A stretch of DNA of 64,000 bases from Sophora flavescens (taxonomy: Eukaryota > Streptophyta > Magnoliopsida > Fabales > Fabaceae): the NCBI GenBank assembly GCA_030762895.1, contig JAUPTC010000069.1:62001-126000 (forward strand). The letters run 5' to 3'. The notes under the pieces are model-generated. The model had not been told where the DNA came from. It worked only from the letters and a program-made list of their open reading frames with translations, and did no database searches. A program made the translations under genes and the position numbers. Shown here in pieces: positions 26,073 to 39,147 of the stretch. Positions within the stretch are counted from its first letter, which is position 1; every line of letters starts with the position of its first letter.

Positions 26073-27939
26073 TGATATGATCCTAACAAGGAACATATAT
26101 ATTTTCGGATCTATCCTTGAGTGACCAAACAGAATTATAGAAGATGAAATACAAAATTGGATAAGATGAGAAATGGGAGGTAGGCGCCACAAATCCAAGG
26201 GGATTTGATAAGCCAATGTGAGGTTCGCCACAAGAATCTTGGATTCTTGATAAGAACAAGGGTTGGCTCAATGAAGAACCCAAGAGAGAAAACACTCTCA
26301 CAAATGGAATCAATCCAAAATGAACTCAAAGTTATCATTCATCATGTAATAGGTGTGTACATATAGCATAGGGAAATAAAAACCAAAGGTCATCATAAGA
26401 TGACATAAACTCCTAATAACTAGACATAACTCTCCACTAAGTGGTTATTAAAAGAACATAACTATCCTACTTAAGAAAATAATAAAAGTGGTTCCATAAC
26501 TTCTAAAGGAGTTACCTAGGCATGCAAGCCAAAGGTTGCTCTCCTTTGTAAGTTCCAAAAACGTGCCAGCCACCATTCATAATGGGCCTTGCTCATTCAT
26601 CAAGCTTAGTGTAGCCCAATTAACATATAACTTATTTAAGGTCCAAGAATTCGTATTAAACTTGCAGCCCGTTTTCACCATGATAGAAGCCGAATTTGGT
26701 CAAGAGGCCTGAGATATGATTTGTAGATAATTCCCTAAGATTTCCAACGCACTAAAGAATGTATCAATCGGAGATTCGTAGCTCAAGATATGACCAATTC
26801 AAGAATACGGGTTCACCACAATGAAAATAAAATTTTCATCAAAAATATTAATTTGGCCTCAAATTGGACATCATCCTTGGTTTGCATCATTCCCTCCCTC
26901 TTGAAAAGAATTCGACCTCGAATTTATTGCCTTAAGGAGTCTTCTTTATCCTCCGGGTTCAAACACAACCATTTTGAATCCATGGGGCACCTCTCTTGGA
27001 ATTGTTTCTTCAACTTCCTTCAAAATAGAGTCATCACCTCTAGGCAAAGAGTTTGCATTGGTAGTCAAACAAGCATCTTTACATAGAAAGATATATATAG
27101 GCTGCCTTGCCAACATTGCTCCCTTCACCTTATTTTCCTTTATAGGAAGACTCGCAATTCTTCTTTCAACCCTTGCCTCAATTTTTTTATTTTTATTTTC
27201 CCCTTCAAAAATGCAGTCTCCACCTTTTTCTCAACATCTTTTTCATTCTGTTTGTTTTCCTCCATTCCCTTTTCTTCTACCTTTTTCTCATGGCTTTCTT
27301 TTTTATTACCTCTCCTTCTTTGCTTTCCACATTCACCGAACACTCTTCTTTTATTGTTTTCTCGATCATTCTTTTTTCTCACTCTCTCCTTTCAAGTACA
27401 TTTGATCTTCATACACTTGTTTTGGTGACAATGATCCAATAGTAATTTTACGATTATTAAATACAAATGAGTACCTATTGTTGTAGACATCATATCTCGC
27501 TTGTCGTTCAATCCTCCATGGACGCCCAAGTAACAAGTGCTTCGTTTCCATGGGCACCACATCACATAAAACGTCATCTTCATATCTCCCAATCCGGAAT
27601 GGCACTCGTACTTGTTTGTTCACCATCACGTCACCAAAATCACTAAACTCCGGGATGCTCCAAATGACATACGGTTGTGGATGCTCTAGAAGAGGAAGTC
27701 CCAACTTTTGCACCATGGTGGTACTAGCTAGGTTGATGTAACCCTTTCTATCAATGACCAAGCTACATATCTTGTCCTTCACATAGCATCTAGAATAGAA
27801 AAGATCCTCCATTTTCTTGGCATCATTTTTCTTCATTAGTGACTCCATGAAGAACCCACTAAGAAAAATTCAAACTTTCGAAAAAAATTGGAGAAACAAA
27901 ATCATAAGTCACTCTAGGAAGGATGGCTCTGATACCAAA
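26073..27939 (-). mobile_element. F1 unit 15 (1867 bp)
   Basis: The LTR is 26073-26889. Three homopolymer sites are each one base short. The frame is open only from 27848 to 27366 (160 aa). Unit 20 has the same pattern. Confidence 0.9.
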
Positions 27940-29808
27940 TGATATGATCCTAACAAGGAACATATATATTTTCGGATCTATCCTTGAGTGACCAAACAGA
28001 ATTATAGAAGATGAAATACAAAATTGGATAAGATGAGAAATGGGAGGTAGGCGCCACAAATCCAAGGGGATTTGATAAGCCAATGTGAGGTTCGCCACAA
28101 GAATCTTGGATTCTTGATAAGAACAAGGGTTGGCTCAATGAAGAACCCAAGAGAGAAAACACTCTCACAAATGGAATCAATCCAAAATGAACTCAAAGTT
28201 ATCATTCATCATGTAATAGGTGTGTACATATAGCATAGGGAAATAAAAACCAAAGGTCATCATAAGATGACATAAACTCCTAATAACTAGACATAACTCT
28301 CCACTAAGTGGTTATTAAAAGAACATAACTATCCTACTTAAGAAAATAATAAAAGTGGTTCCATAACTTCTAAAGGAGTTACCTAGGCATGCAAGCCAAA
28401 GGTTGCTCTCCTTTGTAAGTTCCAAAAACGTGCCAGCCACCATTCATAATGGGCCTTGCTCATTCATCAAGCTTAGTGTAGCCCAATTAACATATAACTT
28501 ATTTAAGGTCCAAGAATTCGTATTAAACTTGCAGCCCGTTTTCACCATGATAGAAGCCGAATTTGGTCAAGAGGCCTGAGATATGATTTGTAGATAATTC
28601 CCTAAGATTTCCAACGCACTAAAGAATGTATCAATCGGAGATTCGTAGCTCAAGATATGACCAATTCAAGAATACGGGTTCACCACAATGAAAATAAAAT
28701 TTTCATCAAAAATATTAATTTGGCCTCAAATTGGACATCATCCTTGGTTTGCATCATTCCCTCCCTCTTGAAAAGAATTCGACCTCGAATTTATTGCCTT
28801 AAGGAGTCTTCTTTATCCTCCGGGTTCAAACACAACCATTTTGAATCCATGGGGCACCTCTCTTGGAATTGTTTCTTCAACTTCCTTCAAAATAGAGTCA
28901 TCACCTCTAGGCAAAGAGTTTGCATTGGTAGTCAAACAAGCATCTTTACATAGAAAGATATATATAGGCTGCCTTGCCAACATTGCTCCCTTCACCTTAT
29001 TTTCCTTTATAGGAAGACTCGCAATTCTTCTTTCAACCCTTGCCTCAATTTTTTTATTTTTATTTTCCCCTTCAAAAAATGCAGTCTCCACCTTTTTCTC
29101 AACATCTTTTTCATTCTGTTTGTTTTCCTCCATTCCCTTTTCTTCTACCTTTTTCTCATGGCTTTCTTTTTTTATTACCTCTCCTTCTTTGCTTTCCACA
29201 TTCACCGAACACTCTTCTTTTATTGTTTTCTCGATCATTATTTTTTTCTCACTCTCTCCTTTCAAGTACATTTGATCTTCATACACTTGTTTTGGTGACA
29301 ATGATCCAATAGTAATTTTACGATTATTAAATACAAATGAGTACATATTGTTGTAGACATCATATCTCGCTTGTCGTTCAATCCTCCATGGACGCCCAAG
29401 TAACAAGTGCTTCGTTTCCATGGGCACCACATCACATAAAACGTCATCTTCATATCTCCCAATCCGGAATGGCACTCGTACTTGTTTGTTCACCATCACG
29501 TCACCAAAATCACTAAACTCCGGGATGCTCCAAATGACATACGGTTGTGGATGCTCTAGAAGAGGAAGTCCCAACTTTTGCACCATGGTGGTACTAGCTA
29601 GGTTGATGTAACCCTTTCTATCAATGACCAAGCTACATATCTTGTCCTTCACATAGCATCTAGAATAGAAAAGATCCTCCATTTTCTTGGCATCATTTTT
29701 CTTCATTAGTGACTCCATGAAGAACCCACTAAGAAAAATTCAAACTTTCGAAAAAAATTGGAGAAACAAAATCATAAGTCACTCTAGGAAGGATGACTCG
29801 ATACCAAA
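27940..29808 (-). mobile_element. F1 unit 16 (1869 bp, open reading frame)
   Basis: The LTR is 27940-28756. The frame is open throughout (29718-28813). The primer site at the right end is damaged (GACTCGATACCA near 29796), so the open frame and an intact primer site do not coincide here. Confidence 0.9.
28813..29718 (-). CDS. F1 protease-linker protein, unit 16 copy (301 aa)
   Basis: The frame starts at 'MESLMKK' and ends at 'FEPGG'. It has two private changes, Arg to Met in 'YNNMYSF' and Arg to Ile in 'EKKIMIEK'. The domain order is described for the unit 26 copy. Confidence 0.6.
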   Translation of the reverse strand: MESLMKKNDAKKMEDLFYSRCYVKDKICSLVIDRKGYINLASTTMVQKLGLPLLEHPQPYVIWSIPEFSDFGDVMVNKQVRVPFRIGRYEDDVLCDVVPMETKHLLLGRPWRIERQARYDVYNNMYSFVFNNRKITIGSLSPKQVYEDQMYLKGESEKKIMIEKTIKEECSVNVESKEGEVIKKESHEKKVEEKGMEENKQNEKDVEKKVETAFFEGENKNKKIEARVERRIASLPIKENKVKGAMLARQPIYIFLCKDACLTTNANSLPRGDDSILKEVEETIPREVPHGFKMVVFEPGG

Positions 29809-31678
29809 TGATATGATCCTAACAAGGAACATATATATTTTCGGATCTATCCTTGAGTGACCAAACAGAATTATAGAAGATGAAATACAAAATTGGATAA
29901 GATGAGAAATGGGAGGTAGGCGCCACAAATCCAAGGGGATTTGATAAGCCAATGTGAGGTTCGCCACAAGAATCTTGGATTCTTGATAAGAACAAGGGTT
30001 GGCTCAATGAAGAACCCAAGAGAGAAAACACTCTCACAAATGGAATCAATCCAAAATGAACTCAAAGTTATCATTCATCATGTAATAGGTGTGTACATAT
30101 AGCATAGGGAAATAAAAACCAAAGGTCATCATAAGATGACATAAACTCCTAATAACTAGACATAACTCTCCACTAAGTGGTTATTAAAAGAACATAACTA
30201 TCCTACTTAAGAAAATAATAAAAGTGGTTCCATAACTTCTAAAGGAGTTACCTAGGCATGCAAGCCAAAGGTTGCTCTCCTTTGTAAGTTCCAAAAACGT
30301 GCCAGCCACCATTCATAATGGGCCTTGCTCATTCATCAAGCTTAGTGTAGCCCAATTAACATATAACTTATTTAAGGTCCAAGAATTCGTATTAAACTTG
30401 CAGCCCGTTTTCACCATGATAGAAGCCGAATTTGGTCAAGAGGCCTGAGATATGATTTGTAGATAATTCCCTAAGATTTCCAACGCACTAAAGAATGTAT
30501 CAATCGGAGATTCGTAGCTCAAGATATGACCAATTCAAGAATACGGGTTCACCACAATGAAAATAAAATTTTCATCAAAAATATTAATTTGGCCTCAAAT
30601 TGGACATCATCCTTGGTTTGCATCATTCCCTCCCTCTTGAAAAGAATTCGACCTCGAATTTATTGCCTTAAGGAGTCTTCTTTATCCTCCGGGTTCAAAC
30701 ACAACCATTTTGAATCCATGGGGCACCTCTCTTGGAATTGTTTCTTCAACTTCCTTCAAAATAGAGTCATCACCTCTAGGCAAAGAGTTTGCATTGGTAG
30801 TCAAACAAGCATCTTTACATAGAAAGATATATATAGGCTGCCTTGCCAACATTGCTCCCTTCACCTTATTTTCCTTTATAGGAAGACTCGCAATTCTTCT
30901 TTCAACCCTTGCCTCAATTTTTTTATTTTTATTTTCCCCTTCAAATAATGCAGTCTCCACCTTTTTCTCAACATCTTTTTCATTCTGTTTGTTTTCCTCC
31001 ATTCCCTTTTCTTCTACCTTTTTCTCATGGCTTTCTTTTTTTATTACCTCTCCTTCTTTGCTTTCCACATTCACCGAACACTCTTCTTTTATTGTTTTCT
31101 CGATCATTCTTTTTTTCTCACTCTCTCCTTTCAAGTACATTTGATCTTCATACACTTGTTTTGGTGACAATGATCCAATAGTAATTTTACGATTATTAAA
31201 TACAAATGAGTACCTATTGTTGTAGACATCATATCTCGCTTGTCGTTCAATCCTCCATGGACGCCCAAGTAACAAGTGCTTCGTTTCCATGGGCACCACA
31301 TCACATAAAACGTCATCTTCATATCTCCCAATCCGGAATGGCACTCGTACTTGTTTGTTCACCATCACGTCACCAAAATCACTAAACTCCGGGATGCTCC
31401 AAATGACATACGGTTGTGGATGCTCTAGAAGAGGAAGTCCCAACTTTTGCACCATGGTGGTACTAGCTAGGTTGATGTAACCCTTTCTATCAATGACCAA
31501 GCTACATATCTTGTCCTTCACATAGCATCTAGAATAGAAAAGATCCTCCATTTTCTTGGCATCATTTTTCTTCATTAGTGACTCCATGAAGAACCCACTA
31601 AGAAAAATTCAAACTTTCGAAAAAAATTGGAGAAACAAAATCATAAGTCACTCTAGGAAGGATGGCTCTGATACCAAA
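29809..31678 (-). mobile_element. F1 unit 17 (1870 bp, open reading frame)
   Basis: The LTR is 29809-30625. The frame is open throughout (31587-30682). The A run near 30944 is interrupted by a T and has full length. The primer site is intact. Confidence 0.9.
30682..31587 (-). CDS. F1 protease-linker protein, unit 17 copy (301 aa)
   Basis: The frame is open from 'MESLMKK' to 'FEPGG'. The interrupted A run gives 'ETALFEG' in place of 'ETAFFEG'. It is otherwise close to the right-subfamily consensus. Confidence 0.6.
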   Translation of the reverse strand: MESLMKKNDAKKMEDLFYSRCYVKDKICSLVIDRKGYINLASTTMVQKLGLPLLEHPQPYVIWSIPEFSDFGDVMVNKQVRVPFRIGRYEDDVLCDVVPMETKHLLLGRPWRIERQARYDVYNNRYSFVFNNRKITIGSLSPKQVYEDQMYLKGESEKKRMIEKTIKEECSVNVESKEGEVIKKESHEKKVEEKGMEENKQNEKDVEKKVETALFEGENKNKKIEARVERRIASLPIKENKVKGAMLARQPIYIFLCKDACLTTNANSLPRGDDSILKEVEETIPREVPHGFKMVVFEPGG

Positions 31679-33543
31679 TGATATGATCCTAACAAGGAAC
31701 ATATATATTTTCGGATCTATCCTTGAGTGACCAAACAGAATTATAGAAGATGAAATACAAAATTGGATAAGATGAGAAATGGGAGGTAGGCGCCACAAAT
31801 CCAAGGGGATTTGATAAGCCAATGTGAGGTTCGCCACAAGAATCTTGGATTCTTGATAAGAACAAGGGTTGGCTCAATGAAGAACCCAAGAGAGAAAACA
31901 CTCTCACAAATGGAATCAATCCAAAATGAACTCAAAGTTATCATTCATCATGTAATAGGTGTGTACATATAGCATAGGGAAATAAAACCAAAGGTCATCA
32001 TAAGATGACATAAACTCCTAATAACTAGACATAACTCTCCACTAAGTGGTTATTAAAAGAACATAACTATCCTACTTAAGAAAATAATAAAAGTGGTTCC
32101 ATAACTTCTAAAGGAGTTACCTAGGCATGCAAGCCAAAGGTTGCTCTCCTTTGTAAGTTCCAAAACGTGCCAGCCACCATTCATAATGGGCCTTGCTCAT
32201 TCATCAAGCTTAGTGTAGCCCAATTAACATATAACTTATTTAAGGTCCAAGAATTCGTATTAAACTTGCAGCCCGTTTTCACCATGATAGAAGCCGAATT
32301 TGGTCAAGAGGCCTGAGATATGATTTGTAGATAATTCCCTAAGATTTCCAACGCACTAAAGAATGTATCAATCGGAGATTCGTAGCTCAAGATATGACCA
32401 ATTCAAGAATACGGGTTCACCACAATGAAAATAAAATTTTCATCAAAAATATTAATTTGGCCTCAAATTGGACATCATCCTTGGTTTGCATCATTCCCTC
32501 CCTCTTGAAAAGAATTCGACCTCGAATTTATTGCCTTAAGGAGTCTTCTTTATCCTCCGGGTTCAAACACAACCATTTTGAATCCATGGGGCACCTCTCT
32601 TGGAATTGTTTCTTCAACTTCCTTCAAAATAGAGTCATCACCTCTAGGCAAAGAGTTTGCATTGGTAGTCAAACAAGCATCTTTACATAGAAAGATATAT
32701 ATAGGCTGCCTTGCCAACATTGCTCCCTTCACCTTATTTTCCTTTATAGGAAGACTCGCAATTCTTCTTTCAACCCTTGCCTCAATTTTTTTATTTTTAT
32801 TTTCCCCTTCAAAAAATGCAGTCTCCACCTTTTTCTCAACATCTTTTTCATTCTGTTTGTTTTCCTCCATTCCCTTTTCTTCTAACTTTTTCTCATGGCT
32901 TTCTTTTTTATTACCTCTCCTTCTTTGCTTTCCACATTCACCGAACACTCTTCTTTTATTGTTTTCTCGATCATTCTTTTTTTCTCACTCTCTCCTTTCA
33001 AGTACATTTGATCTTCATACACTTGTTTTGGTGACAATGATCCAATAGTAATTTTACGATTATTAAATACAAATGAGTACCTATTGTTGTAGACATCATA
33101 TCTCGCTTGTCGTTCAATCCTCCATGGACGCCCAAGTAACAAGTGCTTCGTTTCCATGGGCACCACATCACATAAAACGTCATCTTCATATCTCCCAATC
33201 CGGAATGGCACTCGTACTTGTTTGTTCACCATCACGTCACCAAAATCACTAAACTCCGGGATGCTCCAAATGACATACGGTTGTGGATGCTCTAGAAGAG
33301 GAAGTCCCAACTTTTGCACCATGGTGGTACTAGCTAGGTTGATGTAACCCTTTCTATCAATGACCAAGCTACATATCTTGTCCTTCACATAGCATCTAGA
33401 ATAGAAAAGATCCTCCATTTTCTTGGCATCATTTTTCTTCATTAGTGACTCCATGAAGAACCCACTAAGAAAAATTCAAACTTTCAAAAAAATTGGAGAA
33501 ACAAAATCATAAGTCACTCTAGGAAGGATGGCTCGATACCAAA
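31679..33543 (-). mobile_element. F1 unit 18 (1865 bp)
   Basis: The LTR is 31679-32493 (815 bp, having lost two A residues in runs). The frame is open from 33454 to 32882 (190 aa), shifts at a short T run, and continues in another frame from 32948 to 32550 (132 aa). The primer site has the one-base deletion. Confidence 0.9.
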
Positions 33544-35411
33544 TGATATGATCCTAACAAGGAACATATATATTTTCGGATCTATCCTTGAGTGACCAAA
33601 CAGAATTATAGAAGATGAAATACAAAATTGGATAAGATGAGAAATGGGAGGTAGGCGCCACAAATCCAAGGGGATTTGATAAGCCAATGTGAGGTTCGCC
33701 ACAAGAATCTTGGATTCTTGATAAGAACAAGGGTTGGCTCAATGAAGAACCCAAGAGAGAAAACACTCTCACAAATGGAATCAATCCAAAATGAACTCAA
33801 AGTTATCATTCATCATGTAATAGGTGTGTACATATAGCATAGGAAATAAAAACCAAAGGTCATCATAAGATGACATAAACTCCTAATAACTAGACATAAC
33901 TCTCCACTAAGTGGTTATTAAAAGAACATAACTATCCTACTTAAGAAAATAATAAAAGTGGTTCCATAACTTCTAAAGGAGTTACCTAGGCATGCAAGCC
34001 AAAGGTTGCTCTCCTTTGTAAGTTCCAAAAACGTGCCAGCCACCATTCATAATGGGCCTTGCTCATTCATCAAGCTTAGTGTAGCCCAATTAACATATAA
34101 CTTATTTAAGGTCCAAGAATTCGTATTAAACTTGCAGCCCGTTTTCACCATGATAGAAGCCGAATTTGGTCAAGAGGCCTGAGATATGATTTGTAGATAA
34201 TTCCCTAAGATTTCCAACGCACTAAAGAATGTATCAATCGGAGATTCGTAGCTCAAGATATGACCAATTCAAGAATACGGGTTCACCACAATGAAAATAA
34301 AATTTTCATCAAAAATATTAATTTGGCCTCAAATTGGACATCATCCTTGGTTTGCATCATTCCCTCCCTCTTGAAAAGAATTCGACCTCGAATTTATTGC
34401 CTTAAGGAGTCTTCTTTATCCTCCGGGTTCAAACACAACCATTTTGAATCCATGGGGCACCTCTCTTGGAATTGTTTCTTCAACTTCCTTCAAAATAGAG
34501 TCATCACCTCTAGGCAAAGAGTTTGCATTGGTAGTCAAACAAGCATCTTTACATAGAAAGATATATATAGGCTGCCTTGCCAACATTGCTCCCTTCACCT
34601 TATTTTCCTTTATAGGAAGACTCGCAATTCTTCTTTCAACCCTTGCCTCAATTTTTTTATTTTTATTTTCCCCTTCAAAAAATGCAGTCTCCACCTTTTT
34701 CTCAACATCTTTTTCATTCTGTTTGTTTTCCTCCATTCCCTTTTCTTCTACCTTTTTCTCATGGCTTTCTTTTTTTATTACCTCTCCTTCTTTGCTTTCC
34801 ACATTCACCGAACACTCTTCTTTTATTGTTTTCTCGATCATTCTTTTTTTCTCACTCTCTCCTTTCAAGTACATTTGATCTTCATACACTTGTTTTGGTG
34901 ACAATGATCCAATAGTAATTTTACGATTATTAAATACAAATGAGTACCTATTGTTGTAGACATCATATCTCGCTTGTCGTTCAATCCTCCATGGACGCCC
35001 AAGTAACAAGTGCTTCGTTTCCATGGGCACCACATCACATAAAACGTCATCTTCATATCTCCCAATCCGGAATGGCACTCGTACTTGTTTGTTCACCATC
35101 ACGTCACCAAAATCACTAAACTCCGGGATGCTCCAAATGACATACGGTTGTGGATGCTCTAGAAGAGGAAGTCCCAACTTTTGCACCATGGTGGTACTAG
35201 CTAGGTTGATGTAACCCTTTCTATCAATGACCAAGCTACATATCTTGTCCTTCACATAGCATCTAGAATAGAAAAGATCCTCCATTTTCTTGGCATCATT
35301 TTTCTTCATTAGTGACTCCATGAAGAACCCACTAAGAAAAATTCAAACTTTCGAAAAAAATTGGAGAAACAAAATCATAAGTCACTCTAGGAAGGATGGC
35401 TCGATACCAAA
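33544..35411 (-). mobile_element. F1 unit 19 (1868 bp, open reading frame)
   Basis: The LTR is 33544-34359 (816 bp). The frame is open throughout (35321-34416) and matches the right-subfamily consensus. The primer site at its right end has the one-base deletion. Confidence 0.9.
34416..35321 (-). CDS. F1 protease-linker protein, unit 19 copy (301 aa)
   Basis: This copy matches the right-subfamily consensus at every position I compared, with uninterrupted runs of full length. It is a good reference for judging the broken neighbours. Confidence 0.6.
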   Translation of the reverse strand: MESLMKKNDAKKMEDLFYSRCYVKDKICSLVIDRKGYINLASTTMVQKLGLPLLEHPQPYVIWSIPEFSDFGDVMVNKQVRVPFRIGRYEDDVLCDVVPMETKHLLLGRPWRIERQARYDVYNNRYSFVFNNRKITIGSLSPKQVYEDQMYLKGESEKKRMIEKTIKEECSVNVESKEGEVIKKESHEKKVEEKGMEENKQNEKDVEKKVETAFFEGENKNKKIEARVERRIASLPIKENKVKGAMLARQPIYIFLCKDACLTTNANSLPRGDDSILKEVEETIPREVPHGFKMVVFEPGG

Positions 35412-37278
35412 TGATATGATCCTAACAAGGAACATATATATTTTCGGATCTATCCTTGAGTGACCAAACAGAATTATAGAAGATGAAATACAAAATTGGA
35501 TAAGATGAGAAATGGGAGGTAGGCGCCACAAATCCAAGGGGATTTGATAAGCCAATGTGAGGTTCGCCACAAGAATCTTGGATTCTTGATAAGAACAAGG
35601 GTTGGCTCAATGAAGAACCCAAGAGAGAAAACACTCTCACAAATGGAATCAATCCAAAATGAACTCAAAGTTATCATTCATCATGTAATAGGTGTGTACA
35701 TATAGCATAGGGAAATAAAAACCAAAGGTCATCATAAGATGACATAAACTCCTAATAACTAGACATAACTCTCCACTAAGTGGTTATTAAAAGAACATAA
35801 CTATCCTACTTAAGAAAATAATAAAAGTGGTTCCATAACTTCTAAAGGAGTTACCTAGGCATGCAAGCCAAAGGTTGCTCTCCTTTGTAAGTTCCAAAAA
35901 CGTGCCAGCCACCATTCATAATGGGCCTTGCTCATTCATCAAGCTTAGTGTAGCCCAATTAACATATAACTTATTTAAGGTCCAAGAATTCGTATTAAAC
36001 TTGCAGCCCGTTTTCACCATGATAGAAGCCGAATTTGGTCAAGAGGCCTGAGATATGATTTGTAGATAATTCCCTAAGATTTCCAACGCACTAAAGAATG
36101 TATCAATCGGAGATTCGTAGCTCAAGATATGACCAATTCAAGAATACGGGTTCACCACAATGAAAATAAAATTTTCATCAAAAATATTAATTTGGCCTCA
36201 AATTGGACATCATCCTTGGTTTGCATCATTCCCTCCCTCTTGAAAAGAATTCGACCTCGAATTTATTGCCTTAAGGAGTCTTCTTTATCCTCCGGGTTCA
36301 AACACAACCATTTTGAATCCATGGGGCACCTCTCTTGGAATTGTTTCTTCAACTTCCTTCAAAATAGAGTCATCACCTCTAGGCAAAGAGTTTGCATTGG
36401 TAGTCAAACAAGCATCTTTACATAGAAAGATATATATAGGCTGCCTTGCCAACATTGCTCCCTTCACCTTATTTTCCTTTATAGGAAGACTCGCAATTCT
36501 TCTTTCAACCCTTGCCTCAATTTTTTTATTTTTATTTTCCCCTTCAAAAATGCAGTCTCCACCTTTTTCTCAACATCTTTTTCATTCTGTTTGTTTTCCT
36601 CCATTCCCTTTTCTTCTACCTTTTTCTCATGGCTTTCTTTTTTATTACCTCTCCTTCTTTGCTTTCCACATTCACCGAACACTCTTCTTTTATTGTTTTC
36701 TCGATCATTCTTTTTTCTCACTCTCTCCTTTCAAGTACATTTGATCTTCATACACTTGTTTTGGTGACAATGATCCAATAGTAATTTTACGATTATTAAA
36801 TACAAATGAGTACCTATTGTTGTAGACATCATATCTCGCTTGTCGTTCAATCCTCCATGGACGCCCAAGTAACAAGTGCTTCGTTTCCATGGGCACCACA
36901 TCACATAAAACGTCATCTTCATATCTCCCAATCCGGAATGGCACTCGTACTTGTTTGTTCACCATCACGTCACCAAAATCACTAAACTCCGGGATGCTCC
37001 AAATGACATACGGTTGTGGATGCTCTAGAAGAGGAAGTCCCAACTTTTGCACCATGGTGGTACTAGCTAGGTTGATGTAACCCTTTCTATCAATGACCAA
37101 GCTACATATCTTGTCCTTCACATAGCATCTAGAATAGAAAAGATCCTCCATTTTCTTGGCATCATTTTTCTTCATTAGTGACTCCATGAAGAACCCACTA
37201 AGAAAAATTCAAACTTTCGAAAAAAATTGGAGAAACAAAATCATAAGTCACTCTAGGAAGGATGGCTCTGATACCAAA
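35412..37278 (-). mobile_element. F1 unit 20 (1867 bp)
   Basis: The LTR is 35412-36228. The frame is open from 37187 to 36705 (160 aa). All three variable homopolymer sites are one base short, as in unit 15. Confidence 0.9.
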
Positions 37279-39147
37279 TGATATGATCCTAACAAGGAAC
37301 ATATATATTTTCGGATCTATCCTTGAGTGACCAAACAGAATTATAGAAGATGAAATACAAAATTGGATAAGATGAGAAATGGGAGGTAGGCGCCACAAAT
37401 CCAAGGGGATTTGATAAGCCAATGTGAGGTTCGCCACAAGAATCTTGGATTCTTGATAAGAACAAGGGTTGGCTCAATGAAGAACCCAAGAGAGAAAACA
37501 CTCTCACAAATGGAATCAATCCAAAATGAACTCAAAGTTATCATTCATCATGTAATAGGTGTGTACATATAGCATAGGGAAATAAAAACCAAAGGTCATC
37601 ATAAGATGACATAAACTCCTAATAACTAGACATAACTCTCCACTAAGTGGTTATTAAAAGAACATAACTATCCTACTTAAGAAAATAATAAAAGTGGTTC
37701 CATAACTTCTAAAGGAGTTACCTAGGCATGCAAGCCAAAGGTTGCTCTCCTTTGTAAGTTCCAAAAACGTGCCAGCCACCATTCATAATGGGCCTTGCTC
37801 ATTCATCAAGCTTAGTGTAGCCCAATTAACATATAACTTATTTAAGGTCCAAGAATTCGTATTAAACTTGCAGCCCGTTTTCACCATGATAGAAGCCGAA
37901 TTTGGTCAAGAGGCCTGAGATATGATTTGTAGATAATTCCCTAAGATTTCCAACGCACTAAAGAATGTATCAATCGGAGATTCGTAGCTCAAGATATGAC
38001 CAATTCAAGAATACGGGTTCACCACAATGAAAATAAAATTTTCATCAAAAATATTAATTTGGCCTCAAATTGGACATCATCCTTGGTTTGCATCATTCCC
38101 TCCCTCTTGAAAAGAATTCGACCTCGAATTTATTGCCTTAAGGAGTCTTCTTTATCCTCCGGGTTCAAACACAACCATTTTGAATCCATGGGGCACCTCT
38201 CTTGGAATTGTTTCTTCAACTTCCTTCAAAATAGAGTCATCACCTCTAGGCAAAGAGTTTGCATTGGTAGTCAAACAAGCATCTTTACATAGAAAGATAT
38301 ATATAGGCTGCCTTGCCAACATTGCTCCCTTCACCTTATTTTCCTTTATAGGAAGACTCGCAATTCTTCTTTCAACCCTTGCCTCAATTTTTTTATTTTT
38401 ATTTTCCCCTTCAAAAAATGCAGTCTCCACCTTTTTCTCAACATCTTTTTCATTCTGTTTGTTTTCCTCCATTCCCTTTTCTTCTACCTTTTTCTCATGG
38501 CTTTCTTATTTTATTACCTCTCCTTCTTTGCTTTCCACATTCACCGAACACTCTTCTTTTATTGTTTTCTCGATCATTCTTTTTTTCTCACTCTCTCCTT
38601 TCAAGTACATTTGATCTTCATACACTTGTTTTGGTGACAATGATCCAATAGTAATTTTACGATTATTAAATACAAATGAGTACCTATTGTTGTAGACATC
38701 ATATCTCGCTTGTCGTTCAATCCTCCATGGACGCCCAAGTAACAAGTGCTTCGTTTCCATGGGCACCACATCACATAAAACGTCATCTTCATATCTCCCA
38801 ATCCGGAATGGCACTCGTACTTGTTTGTTCACCATCACGTCACCAAAATCACTAAACTCCGGGATGCTCCAAATGACATACGGTTGTGGATGCTCTAGAA
38901 GAGGAAGTCCCAACTTTTGCACCATGGTGGTACTAGCTAGGTTGATGTAACCCTTTCTATCAATGACCAAGCTACATATCTTGTCCTTCACATAGCATCT
39001 AGAATAGAAAAGATCCTCCATTTTCTTGGCATCATTTTTCTTCATTAGTGACTCCATGAAGAACCCACTAAGAAAAATTCAAACTTTCGAAAAAAATTGG
39101 AGAAACAAAATCATAAGTCACTCTAGGAAGGATGGCTCGATACCAAA
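37279..39147 (-). mobile_element. F1 unit 21 (1869 bp)
   Basis: The LTR is 37279-38095. A T-to-A change inside the T run near 38508 gives a true nonsense codon after 'EGEVIK', so the frame ends at 38506 (183 aa from 39057). The run length is unchanged and the downstream part stays in frame (38472-38152, 106 aa). The primer site has the one-base deletion. Confidence 0.9.
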